Source of the DNA: M269 sp964625615 | GTDB lineage: Bacteria; Pseudomonadota; Gammaproteobacteria; Enterobacterales; Alteromonadaceae | DNA length: 28,166 bases | Direction: 5' to 3' | Assembly: GCA_964625615.1 (NCBI GenBank) | Contig: CAZVDU010000038.1 | Location: forward strand, 1 to 28,166 | Shown: piece after piece, positions 8,429 to 17,700 of the stretch | How positions within the stretch are numbered: position 1 is the first letter of the stretch | Layout: each line of letters opens with the position of its first letter | Position numbers and translations under genes: made by a program | The notes under the pieces: model-generated | Told to the model about the DNA's origin: nothing | Database searches by the model: none | The model's input: the letters and a program-made list of their open reading frames with translations, nothing else

Positions 8429-9040
8429 CTAACGCGTTATTTTAAGTGTTTCTGAAGGGATATCGAGATAAAGCGTTATGGGTTGGCCATTTCGAATCAC
8501 TGAAAACTTTAGTGTATCTGCATCCGCGATGCTTGCATTTGCTCTCCTAAAATTCTCTGGGTCACTTATATCCTGATCGTTAATGGCTTTGAGGATATCC
8601 CCCTCTCTAAACCCGGCATTGCGAAACAAGCGAGGAGCTAATCCAGGGGATACTTGATAATTATTGATATAACTGCCATCAAAGGGAGGGGTAGTTGCCA
8701 GAATATGAATGAGTTCTTGTGGTCTATTGCCTATTTGTTCAGGCGTTAAGTTCAAGGTTTCGGCAAAAGCCGACTCTTGGGGTATTTCTGTTCTTGACGA
8801 TGTAGTCTTCTCCTTTTCAATAAGAGAGTCATTTGGAGGTAGCTCACCTACCGTGTTTTTTGCTGATGGCTTTGCGAGTTCGCCAGTGTTTGCACTCTGC
8901 CTATCCTGTGATGGTTGATCTGGCTGAGTCTCAATACTATCCATTGAATCGAATGATTTCTTATCTGAATCAAAGCTTAGCCATAAAAGTATGACCAGTA
9001 ATATTGCACTAGCAATAACAGTTACCTGCATATTTTTCAT
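8429..9040 (-). CDS. Membrane-anchored PDZ-domain protein (GspC-like C-terminus), orphan
   Basis: 203 residues. An N-terminal transmembrane helix (about 5-22) is followed by an acidic, Ser/Pro-rich periplasmic linker (about 25-100) and a PDZ domain (about 118-200: QVSPGLAPRLFRNAGFREGD, then ILKAINDQDISDPE). The PDZ segment resembles the C-terminal domain of type II secretion protein GspC, but no gsp genes are here and the GspC homology region is not evident. AGG lies only 1 base before ATG 9040 and 10 bases before ATG 9031, so MQVTVIASA (9031) is a serious alternative start. It is encoded 87 bases before the TIGR03546 gene on the same strand and may share its transcript. Function unknown. Confidence 0.7.
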   Translation of the reverse strand: MKNMQVTVIASAILLVILLWLSFDSDKKSFDSMDSIETQPDQPSQDRQSANTGELAKPSAKNTVGELPPNDSLIEKEKTTSSRTEIPQESAFAETLNLTPEQIGNRPQELIHILATTPPFDGSYINNYQVSPGLAPRLFRNAGFREGDILKAINDQDISDPENFRRANASIADADTLKFSVIRNGQPITLYLDIPSETLKITR

Positions 9041-9074
9041 ACCTGCTTTGGCTCCATAGTGATAGTGGTTTAAA

Positions 9075-9110
9075 GAGTTTCAGCATAGCGACCAATGACT
9101 GGCGGTACAA
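9075..9110 (-). promoter_or_regulatory. Weak candidate sigma-70 promoter of the PDZ gene
   Basis: On the minus strand TTGTAC (9105-9110) and TATGCT (9082-9087) are separated by 17 bases, with a predicted start near 9075, 35 bases before the PDZ gene. Both boxes match the consensus only partly. Confidence 0.3.
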
Positions 9111-9320
9111 TTAAATATTAATTCGGAATGCCTGAATTGAACTTGAGCTATTGCAGGGAGCCAATTTGGCTGAACAATGAGTTTTAGGGTTGTTATTCAT
9201 TCGACTTTTCTATGAGTTTATTGATGCAGCATATATCGATAGTTCAAGGTGTTTCACTATTGTTATCCCGATCAACGTTTAGACTTTGGATGACGTCTAT
9301 AAGTTGAAGGTGCAAGCATA

Positions 9321-9384
9321 AATTTTGAACAATCTCTGTAGTCATAAACTTAAAAAATGACAGGTAGTTAAAATTTGAACGATT
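9321..9384. repeat. Pair of direct repeats, candidate enhancer sites
   Basis: AATTTTGAACAATC (9321-9334) and AAATTTGAACGATT (9371-9384) share TTTGAACRAT; the cores start at 9324 and 9374, 50 bp or about five helical turns apart. Each is followed by a related TCATAA..TTAA segment. They lie about 115-165 bp upstream of the -24 box, the usual distance for binding sites of sigma-54 activators. Binding by the regulator at 14742-17774 is inferred only. Confidence 0.35.
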
Positions 9385-9443
9385 CATAATTTAAGTTTTA
9401 TATCCTTTTATTAAGTCTTAGAAGGGATTTTATTTTTACCTGG

Positions 9444-9457
9444 TTAGTTTAAACTAA
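9444..9457. promoter_or_regulatory. Perfect 14-bp palindrome upstream of the sigma-54 promoter
   Basis: TTAGTTTAAACTAA is its own reverse complement and is centred about 41 bp before the -24 GG. This could be a binding site of a dimeric regulator; AT-rich palindromes also arise by chance. Confidence 0.35.
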
Positions 9458-9489
9458 TATAAAACAATGGCTTACGATTTTTTCTGGTT

Positions 9490-9505
9490 TGGCATGCATG
9501 GTGCA
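9490..9505 (+). promoter_or_regulatory. Sigma-54 (-24/-12) promoter of the S8 protease gene
   Basis: TTGGCATGCATGGTGCAG contains TGGCATG-N4-GTGCA against the consensus TGGCACG-N4-TTGCW. The invariant GG (9491-9492) and GC (9503-9504) are separated by exactly 10 bases, as required. The mismatches are C to T in the -24 box and T to G in the -12 box, both tolerated positions. The predicted transcript start is near 9516, giving a leader of about 34 bases before GTG 9550. No comparably good sigma-70 promoter was seen closer to the gene. Confidence 0.7.
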
Positions 9506-9549
9506 GTGCTTATTTAAAATAAATTTAAGAAAAGACGTGGGAGTCATTA

Positions 9550-11325
9550 GTGAAGTGTTTAACATTCAATAGCACAGTCTTTGCCGGCGCATTATCATTA
9601 GTTGCGGGTATATCTGCAGTTGTTATATCCAATACAGAGGTTGTCGATATCTCTTCCCTGGTAGATCCAAATAGGACGACTGCGGTAGTTAACCAAGTGA
9701 AGGAAGAAAAATCTTATATTCTACATGGCTTGGGTGCTGAGGATCTAAAAGCGGCAGTTGAAAATGTTGGTGGTATTGTTTCTCGAGAGTTCCCCATTAT
9801 TAGTGCCGTTAGTGTCATTCTTGATAGAGAGCAGGTTTCTCAGTTAGGAAGTTATGATGACATACGTGTCAGTGAAGATAGAACGGTTACAACGCAAAGC
9901 AATAACAGTAAGTTCATAATCGATACCTTGATAACCACACAAACCAGAGCCAATATAGTTCATCAGTGGGGTCTAAAAGGCGATGGTGTCAGAATAGCGG
10001 TATTAGATAGTGGTATGTTGTTAACTGGCAATCAGGGTTCCCACATCCGCTACGATACAAGGAATTATGGACGAGTTTGGGCAAAATATGATGCCGTGAA
10101 CGGCGAAGAGCATCGAAAGTTAGATGACGACGCTAATGGCCATGGAACTCATATTTCGGCCATTATTGCGAGTAGCTTACGTGATGATAGGGGTAACTAC
10201 AACGGTATGGCCCCCGACGCAGATTTATTGTCTATCAGAGCATTTGATGAAGATGGTCGAGGTAGCTATTCTCAAGTGCTTGATGGCTTGAATTGGGTTT
10301 ATCAAAACCGTGTTAAATATAACATTAAAGTTCTCAACCTATCTTTGGGTGCCAAAGTTCAGTCGGCTTATTGGCATGATCCAATTAACTTGGCAGTGAT
10401 GAAGTTGTGGGATGCTGGTATTGTTGTTGTAACATCAGCAGGTAATGAAGGATCAGATTTCGGCACTGTGTCTGTGCCTGGAAACAACCCCTATGTTATT
10501 ACTGTTGGGGCGGCTACTGACAGTTATACACCTTACGATTATAGTGATGATAGGGTGACCACCTTTTCAGCACAAGGGCCTACCTTCGAGGGGTTTGTAA
10601 AACCTGATATCGTTTCTTATGGCGGTCACGTTGCTGCAAAGTTTAATAAGAGCGTTGTAAAGGGCCGGTTTAAAGAGTTGGAGGAAGGGGACGATTACCA
10701 TGCAATATCTGGTACTTCTCAAGCGTCGGCGGTGGTAGCAGGTACAGTTGCATTGATGCTTCAACATAACCCTTACCTTTCGCCGGATGATATTAAATGT
10801 CGCCTTATAGCCTCTGCAAGGGAAGGTGTGAAAGATGCACAAGGTCAGTATGCCAGCCCATTTGCAGTAGGTGCAGGAATGGTTGATGCATACAATGCGA
10901 TTAGAAGTAGAGCCATAGGGTGTGCAAATGTTGGCTTAGATATAGACGCTGATTTAAATGGTGTTATGCATTTTAAGGGGCCCGTTAGTTTGGATGAAGC
11001 TGAAGGTATGACCATTAAAGTACAAGCTGGCGAAGTTAATGTTAAAGGCTCACCATGGGGACACTCAATATTAACTAACTCTACTTGGGATGGTGCGGCA
11101 TCATTGGAAGATTCAGATTGGAACGGTATTGGGCTTGAAGGGTCTCCTTGGAATCCAAGTATAGGGATTGAAGGCTCTCCCTGGCGGGGAGTGAAGCTTG
11201 AAGGGTCGCCTTGGAGTCCTAGTTTCACCGAAGGGGTTGATTGGGACGGTCAATCGGAGCTTGAAGGTACCGTTTGGTCTGAAAGTGCAGCAAAGACAGA
11301 GCCTCCCGAAGATCCTTCTCTATAA
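9550..11325 (+). CDS. Secreted subtilisin-like (S8) serine protease with C-terminal Trp repeats
   Basis: 591 residues, GTG start with GGGAG 7 bases upstream. Order of parts: N-terminal hydrophobic export signal (about 9-27); inhibitor-I9-like propeptide (about 55-113); S8 catalytic domain (about 140-450) with Asp153 (AVLDSG), His198 (NGHGTH), oxyanion Asn299 (SAGNEG) and Ser390 (GTSQAS), all intact; then a 50-residue connector and a tail (500-578) of eight units of 9-11 residues, each centred on Trp, the core being EGSPW. It should act outside the cytoplasm after propeptide removal. The tail suggests anchoring, secretion or binding, but its role is unknown. A sigma-54 promoter lies upstream and a strong terminator follows. 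Confidence 0.93.
   Translation: MKCLTFNSTVFAGALSLVAGISAVVISNTEVVDISSLVDPNRTTAVVNQVKEEKSYILHGLGAEDLKAAVENVGGIVSREFPIISAVSVILDREQVSQLGSYDDIRVSEDRTVTTQSNNSKFIIDTLITTQTRANIVHQWGLKGDGVRIAVLDSGMLLTGNQGSHIRYDTRNYGRVWAKYDAVNGEEHRKLDDDANGHGTHISAIIASSLRDDRGNYNGMAPDADLLSIRAFDEDGRGSYSQVLDGLNWVYQNRVKYNIKVLNLSLGAKVQSAYWHDPINLAVMKLWDAGIVVVTSAGNEGSDFGTVSVPGNNPYVITVGAATDSYTPYDYSDDRVTTFSAQGPTFEGFVKPDIVSYGGHVAAKFNKSVVKGRFKELEEGDDYHAISGTSQASAVVAGTVALMLQHNPYLSPDDIKCRLIASAREGVKDAQGQYASPFAVGAGMVDAYNAIRSRAIGCANVGLDIDADLNGVMHFKGPVSLDEAEGMTIKVQAGEVNVKGSPWGHSILTNSTWDGAASLEDSDWNGIGLEGSPWNPSIGIEGSPWRGVKLEGSPWSPSFTEGVDWDGQSELEGTVWSESAAKTEPPEDPSL
11044..11283 (+). repeat. Eight-unit degenerate Trp repeat in the protease tail
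   Basis: The encoded units carry Trp at 503, 513, 524, 534, 545, 554, 565 and 576. Units 1, 4, 5 and 6 keep GSPW; the others read STW, SDW, VDW and TVW. At DNA level the central units share GAAGGNTCNCCNTGG, so they probably arose by tandem duplication followed by drift. Similar Trp-centred decapeptide tails are known at the ends of some secreted subtilases in Gram-positive phyla. Confidence 0.85.
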
Positions 11326-11332
11326 TGTAATG

Positions 11333-11362
11333 AAAATAGCGACTTTAAGGAGTCGCTATTTT
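11333..11362 (+). terminator. Strong rho-independent terminator after the protease gene
   Basis: Twelve-base-pair perfect stem AAAATAGCGACT / AGTCGCTATTTT with a 6-base loop (11345-11350), starting 8 bases after the protease stop codon. The stem ends in four T residues and is A-rich on the other side, so it could work in both directions. It lies only 38 bases before the next gene, which therefore depends on read-through or a promoter that is not obvious. Confidence 0.85.
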
Positions 11363-11399
11363 AATATTGTCAGGAAAAAATAATTATAAGGTTGATATC

Positions 11400-14300
11400 A
11401 TGGCATCAAAAATCAAGTTGATAAGGCGATGCTTGTTGCTTTTTGTATTTTTTGTTGCCCCATCAATACAAGTACAAGCATCACAGGAAAATATCCGTTT
11501 TCAGCGTATGAAGCTGGAGCAAGGGTTATCGCAGGAGTATGTGCAGTCTGCATACCAAGATAAAGATGGCTTTATGTGGTTCGGCACTCAAGAAGGACTT
11601 AATCGCTACGATGGCTACCAATTCAAAGTATTTAATCATAACATTCGAGAAGCAAAATCACTTAGCTCGGATTGGGTTCATTCGATAAACGAATCGGCTG
11701 ATGGGAAGCTTTGGGTTGGTACACAAAATGGTATCAATGTTTTTAACAAAGTTACGCAAGACTTTACGCATTTAAAACATGACTCAACTAATGTTCATTC
11801 TCTAAGTGGTAACAGCGTCCATACCTTGTTTAAAGATTCGTCTGACAATATCTGGGTTGGTACTGAGAAAGGTCTAAACAAATACAATGCAACTTCCCAA
11901 GATTTCACAAGGTATGATGATTTACCAGGTCTAGAGGGCGCTAGTAATCGGGTTCTTGCCATGGTTGAAGATATTACGGGAGGATTATGGGTTGGTACGT
12001 CGGGTAACGGTGTATATCGGTTTGATCCTGAACTGGGAGCATTAACGGTTACACAAGAACAGTTTGCTGCGCTGACTGATTTTGACGCTCGAAGAATTCG
12101 TTCATTGTTTATAGATAGCGATCAGCGTCTTTGGGTAGGTACTTACAATGAAGGCCTGATGGTTATGGACTTGGCCAGTCAGTCCAAAGGAGGTAAGTCA
12201 TTTGAAACGTGGAAGCCCGCTATTTTTAATGACGTTGTAATCTCACATATTTATGAAGACAAAAAAGGGACAATATGGTTTGCAACAGACGTAGGACTTA
12301 TCCGGAAGTCAAAGGGAAGTAATACTTTTGATGTTGTGGAACACGAACCCGACAACCCCTATAGTTTAACATCTAATGCTATTAATTATTTGTATCAGGA
12401 TAGGGGAGATGTTTTTTGGGTCGCAACTGTAGCTGGATTAAACAAGTGGAATACGGCTACAGCAAAGTTTGACCACATAAGAGTGGCAGCAAAAAAATCA
12501 CAGAGTTTGACCAATAAAAACACTACTACATTTTTTGATGCTGGAAACGATAAGGTATGGATTGCTACCTGGGGGGGACTGAACCTACTGGATAGTCGAA
12601 CAGGAGAGATTGAACAGTTTACTCATGATCCTGAGCAAATAAATGGCTTGAAAGACAATATCGTGATGACATTGTTTGCTCGTAACGACGAAGAGCTTTT
12701 CATTGGCTACCTCGATAAAGGAATAAGCGTATTGGATAGAAGGTCGGGGCAGTTTACTCATTATTTAGCAGACAGAGATGATAAACATGCTTTACGTGCT
12801 AACGGTATAACGTCAATCACTGCCTCTAAAAACCATAAGGTATGGGTTGGTTCATACGGTGGTGGGCTGCATCTCTTCGATCCTGAAGCAGGAAGTTTTG
12901 AACGCTACTTACATAACAAAACGGACCCATCAAGTATCGGTAGTAATCTTATCTTATCAATGGAGTTGAGTTCTAATGGTTTGCTGTGGTTGGGTACTGA
13001 CGATGCGGGATTAAGTATATTCAACCCAGCAACAGAGTCAGCAATAAAAATTAGCCATGACCCTGATGATCCATCAAGTCTCGGTAGCAATACTGTTTTT
13101 TCTATTTATGAAGACAGGACTGGTAACCTATGGGTAGGTACTCAAGGCTCTGGTCTGAATAAGCTTAGCGTTATCGATCGTGCTGAAGGAAGGTTTGTTT
13201 TTGAGAAAATTACACGGTACGAGGGGCTTCCCAGTAATACGGTTTATGGCATCATCGAAGATGACGAAGGTTTTCTCTGGTTGAGCACAAATAGAGGGAT
13301 TACGAAATATAACCCCCGAACCAAACAATTGCTTAATTACGATAGCTCACACGGCTTACAAGGCAACGAATTCAACTCAGGTGCTTATCATAAAGCAAGA
13401 GACGGTAAGATTTATTTTGGCGGTACTAATGGTGCTACCGCTTTCTATCCAGAAGATATATCGCCCAATTCACATGTACCGCCTGTTGTGCTGACGAAGT
13501 TCCAAAAACTGAATGAAACTGTTTCGTTGGACTCTTCAGGGGGGATAAATAGCCGAATTCATTTATCTTATAAAGATTATCTTATTGCCTTTGAATTCGC
13601 TGGATTAGATTTCGCGTCTCCCAATAACAACGATTACTTGTATAAACTTGAAGACTTTGACGCTGACTGGATCCCAGCAGGCGATATAAGGCGCGCTACT
13701 TATACTAACTTACCAGCCGGTGACTATATCTTTCGCGTGAAAGCGTCGAATAATGATGGTGTTTGGAATGAACAAGGTGCGTCGATTGCATTAACTGTGG
13801 CGCCAGCTCCATGGCTGGCGTGGTGGGCTTATCTGGTTTATGTGGCGATTGCCTTGTTGGGTATCTATTGGATTTATCGCTCATACAAGTTTAGATTTGA
13901 ACAGGAAGCAAAGTATCGAGAAGATCTTGAAGATGAAGTGAAAAGCCGAACGGTTGAGCTAAGCCAGTTGAATGAGAAATTACTCAGTGCCAGTTTAACA
14001 GATCAACTCACTGGTCTTCACAACAGGCGTTACTTGAATAGTATTATAGAACAACATTGTGCCGGTGTTATGAGGGACTTCGAAGTGTCGTTGAGTCGCG
14101 ATGACATTGATGCTGATAGTGGCCCTAGACTTTTCTTTCTTATGTTTGACTTAGATGGTTTTAAGCCAATTAATGATACTTATGGGCATGATGCGGGTGA
14201 TAAAGTGATTTGCCAAGTAGGACAATTGTTGCAGAGTGTTTGCCGTGGATCAGATACCGTTATTCGATGGGGAGGAGACGAATTCTTGGTCATGGGGCGT

Positions 14301-14705
14301 GTGGAGTCAATTGGCCAGATTGAAATACTGGTAGAGCGTTTGTGTTCTAAAGTTGCTGAGTATGGTTTTGATATTGGCGCCAAACAGAAAATGCACTTAT
14401 CTTGCTCAATTGGATACAGCTTGTACCCGTTCTCACATCATCATCCGGATACGTTAGGGTGGGAGCAAGTTCATGTTTTGGCAGACAAAGCATTGTATAT
14501 CTCAAAGGAGTCTGGTCGAAATCAATGGACTGGTTTGTTACAAGCGATTGAACGGCCACCAGCAACTGTTATAAATACTTTTGTGCAGAATATAGATAGC
14601 ACGATAAACGACGGCTATGTTCGAGTCAGGCGGCAGGTAGTTAAGGAAGCTAATACGAATAATGTGCTTGATTTAACCGAACAGCTACATACAAAAAATA
14701 GTAAG
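11400..14705 (+). CDS. Periplasmic two-propeller sensor fused to an active-type diguanylate cyclase
   Basis: 1102 residues from ATG 11400 (AAGG about 9 bases upstream); the longer TTG frame from 11367 is rejected because a signal peptide begins at this ATG and ends near VQA-SQE. Fourteen Reg_prop-type blades of the form LWVGT..GLN.(Y/F) (about 30-690) suggest two seven-bladed propellers. A Y_Y_Y domain (about 700-800), a transmembrane helix (about 806-828), a short coiled coil and a GGDEF domain (about 865-1040) follow. The catalytic site is intact: FDLDGFKPINDTYGHDAGD and GGDEF (958-962), with a product-inhibition I-site RGSD (949-952). It should make c-di-GMP in response to an envelope or extracellular ligand. 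Propellers of this kind are best known from hybrid histidine kinases of polysaccharide users. A 50-residue tail follows. Stop codon is 14706-14708. Confidence 0.93.
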
Positions 14706-14741
14706 TAAATCTCGTTGAGATAAGAAAATCGAAATAAAGTA

Positions 14742-17700
14742 TTAAGCTGATTCAATGACATTCTGGAAAGCTGATTTTTCTAGTTCACGTTTTAACTTGT
14801 AAAAAGTAGGTTCGCTAACTCCCAGTATATTTGCTGCACTAGACATACTTGGCATAGAAGAGTTCAATATCACCTGTAAGGAGACGAGCTTTAAGTCGGC
14901 GATTCCTCTCGTAAAAATCACGTCGCCTTTAGCGAAAGGTTTGAGAGCTTCTATCAAATGTGGCCAATTTAAAGGGCGTTTAACTGTCCCTTGTGCTCTT
15001 ACATTATTAAGCTTTTCAATGCGCCTGCGGCTTGTACTAAGCGAAATGCAAAGCCTGGCAGATGCCTTCCTCATATTTTTGTTATTAGCCAGAAAAGCTT
15101 GCATGATAAACTCGTCCTCTACCCATGAGCCAAAAGGTGTGTTGAAAAACGTTGAGTCGCTCTGTATCTCGTGCAGTGTTTTTACTAAGCTTGACTGTAA
15201 TTCTGCCAAGTACTTTGGGTAATCTAAGGCAGTTTGGCCGGGATCCTTAACTCGTATATTTCCTTTTTCAAGGCTAGCAAAAGATTGAGATTGAGGTATC
15301 GCTCTTTGTTCGATTTCTATAGGCGTAGGTGCGATATGGTTAATTGTATTTCCTACAATTAGCGAATTTAGTTCTTCTGTACCATTATAAGGCGTGTCTT
15401 CAATGTTCATTGATGACCAGTCTATTTGGGTGCCTTCTACTATGAGTGTTGCCTGCATCAAACGGTTTTCAAGTTCCCTGATATTGCCAGGCCACGAATA
15501 ATGCTGCATTTTCATTAGAGCTTCTTTTGATAACTTTTTCTTTTGCAAAGAAAATTGCTCTGCGAACTTGTTGAGGAAATGATTAGACAATAAATGAATA
15601 TCTTCGATACGTTCTCTCAGTGGGGGGATATGTAAAGTAAGTACATTTAACCTGTAATACAGGTCTTTTCTAAAGGTGCCTTCTTGTACTTCACGAGCCA
15701 AGTCTCTGTTGGTTGCAGCCACAATTTTAAGGTCTACGTTAATGACTTTATTACCACCGACAGGGGTGAAGTGTTTTTCTTGTACAAAGCGGAGTAACTT
15801 AGATTGCATTTGGATAGGGAGTTCACCGATTTCATCGAGAACTAAAATCCCACCATCTGCTTCTGAAATTTTGCCAGGAGAAGAATGTTGTGCACCAGTA
15901 AATGCACCTTTTACATAACCAAAGAGTTCTGACTCTATGAGTGTTTCTGGTATGGAACCGCAATCGACAATAATGAGAGGCTTTTGATTACGAGGACCTA
16001 GTTGGTGTAGCGCATGTAGTAACTTTTCTTTACCAGTGCCGCTTTCACCAGTGATTAGGACAGTCGTATCTGTAACAGCGGCTCTTTGAGTATATTTCAT
16101 CAGGTCCTGCATGACGGGCGACTGATACACTATACTGCTAACTTGTAACCCTTCTTTTAGTTGAACGAGTTCGCTCTCTAATTGCGCGTTTTTATTGGCA
16201 AGTTCTCTGTTTAGCTCCTGCTCAAGCCGACTGCGTCTAAGCGCCTTTCCAATTTGCTTTGTGAGTCCTGATAACAAGGTTTTTGTATCGAATGCCACAT
16301 CGAAGTTCTTCGAATGCCCAACAATAAAAAAGCAATCGGTTGATTCCTCTGCATCCAAAGGAAGGACCAACAATAAAGAGTCACCCACATTGTGATTGAG
16401 AGGTTTGTTTTGAGCTAATACGTCAGATTGAAGCCGTTTAAGCGCTTGTGTTAACTGGTCATCTGGTGATGTGATCGGGCTTACGCGGTCCAGTTCATCA
16501 ACTAAAAATTGTAGGGGCTGAGTGTCGGTATCGTCGTCAACAAGTAAACCAGCGTAATAGAAATCGAAGGTTTGTGCGAGCCTTTGTATTGAGCTTTTAA
16601 GCAGTAGCGAAAAGTCATTTTTGTCAGCAATGATTCCTGAAATATCCCATAATAACAACATGTTACGATAGTCAGTGATAGTGTCAGCAGTGAATATCCC
16701 GCCAGAGTATTGAAAGCTTGGTTGGTATAACCTTAGATCTTCATTTTGCCAAACAATAATGGAAGGCGCTTCTTCCTGCTGTGCCACTTTTAGTGCTTGG
16801 TCAGCTAAATTGATGACAGAAACAGCTCTGTCATCATCAGAATTATACTGCTCCTCGTGTTTAACTATCGCCGCGCCAATATCAAATGTTAGCTGAATGG
16901 CGCCTTCTAAGTAATTTCTACTTTGAAGAGACTGCTGTAACTTCGAAGCGAGTTTAGACACGTTTGTCTGTGCATTAGCGGGGAAGGCGACACCAAACAA
17001 TGCACCACCAAATCGACCAATAATGTCTTCTTCTCTAGTTATAGCCTCTAGTTGTGCTGCAATATCGAGAATGATCCTGTCGCCATGCTCATGGCCAAAC
17101 TTCTTATTAATTTTTTGAAAATCAATACAGTGGAGCATGATCAACCCTACAGAGTGCTGTTTGCCTATCATAGCCAGTTTGCTCAGCATGATTTTTCTAG
17201 AACACAATTGCGTTAGAGGGTCCGATAATAATGAAAGGTGATTGCTGGCAAGTGTTAATTGTAAGCTTGCTGATAATAAAAGCTGAAGGAGAGTCGATAA
17301 TTGTGATGAATTGTCTTCAGAACTCCACTCTCTACTATCACCTAACCAAGAAGGAAGTCTATCTCTAAAGCTAATACTCATCCAATACCAGCTGTTCTCT
17401 TTGAATGTTTCTATTGGTGCCCGACGAGATTGATTTGATGAGGCAGTCGTTTGATGATGTTCGAACACTTCAATACTTGGGTTGTCATTCAGTTTGATGA
17501 TGAGGTGAATATTTTCGTGCACCGCGAACTTAATATCGTTAAAGCATGTCGAATGATAGTCTTTTTGTTCAATCAATGTAGATGGATGATCTAGGAAAGA
17601 GGAAGGGGTGTAAGCTTCGTTGCCTACGACCATTTTACTCATTGATGGATGAATACGAGAATGATAGACATTAATAACCTCGGCGCCTGAAAATTGCCTT

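Larger units (their letters stand above)
9041..9549. other. 509-bp divergent intergenic region, regulatory
   Basis: No supported gene: the only small plus-strand frame (31 codons, 9212-9307) lacks a ribosome site. The region is AT-rich and separates the minus-strand PDZ gene from the plus-strand protease. It contains a perfect hyphenated palindrome AGCCAA-T-TTGGCT (9159-9171), two TTTGAAC direct repeats exactly 50 bp apart (9324 and 9374), a perfect 14-bp palindrome TTAGTTTAAACTAA (9444-9457) and a sigma-54 promoter (9490-9505). The size and content fit an enhancer-controlled promoter. Confidence 0.7.

Noticed and set aside
8429..9040. True GspC of a type II secretion system
   Set aside because: Only the PDZ part resembles GspC; the homology region is missing and no other gsp gene is in the window.
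9212..9307. 31-codon plus-strand frame in the intergenic region
   Set aside because: No ribosome site precedes it and the peptide shows no recognisable feature; it overlaps the presumed regulatory region.
10845..11228. 127-codon minus-strand frame opposite the protease tail
   Set aside because: It is a shadow of the repeat-coding strand (its GDPSS repeats are the reverse reading of GSPW codons) and has no start signals.
11044..11283. CRISPR-like or intergenic tandem repeat
   Set aside because: The repeats are inside an open reading frame, are degenerate at third codon positions and have no unique spacers.
14708..14726. Small hairpin ATCTC-GTT-GAGAT between the convergent cyclase and regulator genes
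   Set aside because: Only 5 bp of stem with a 3-base loop and no T-run; not enough to call a terminator.
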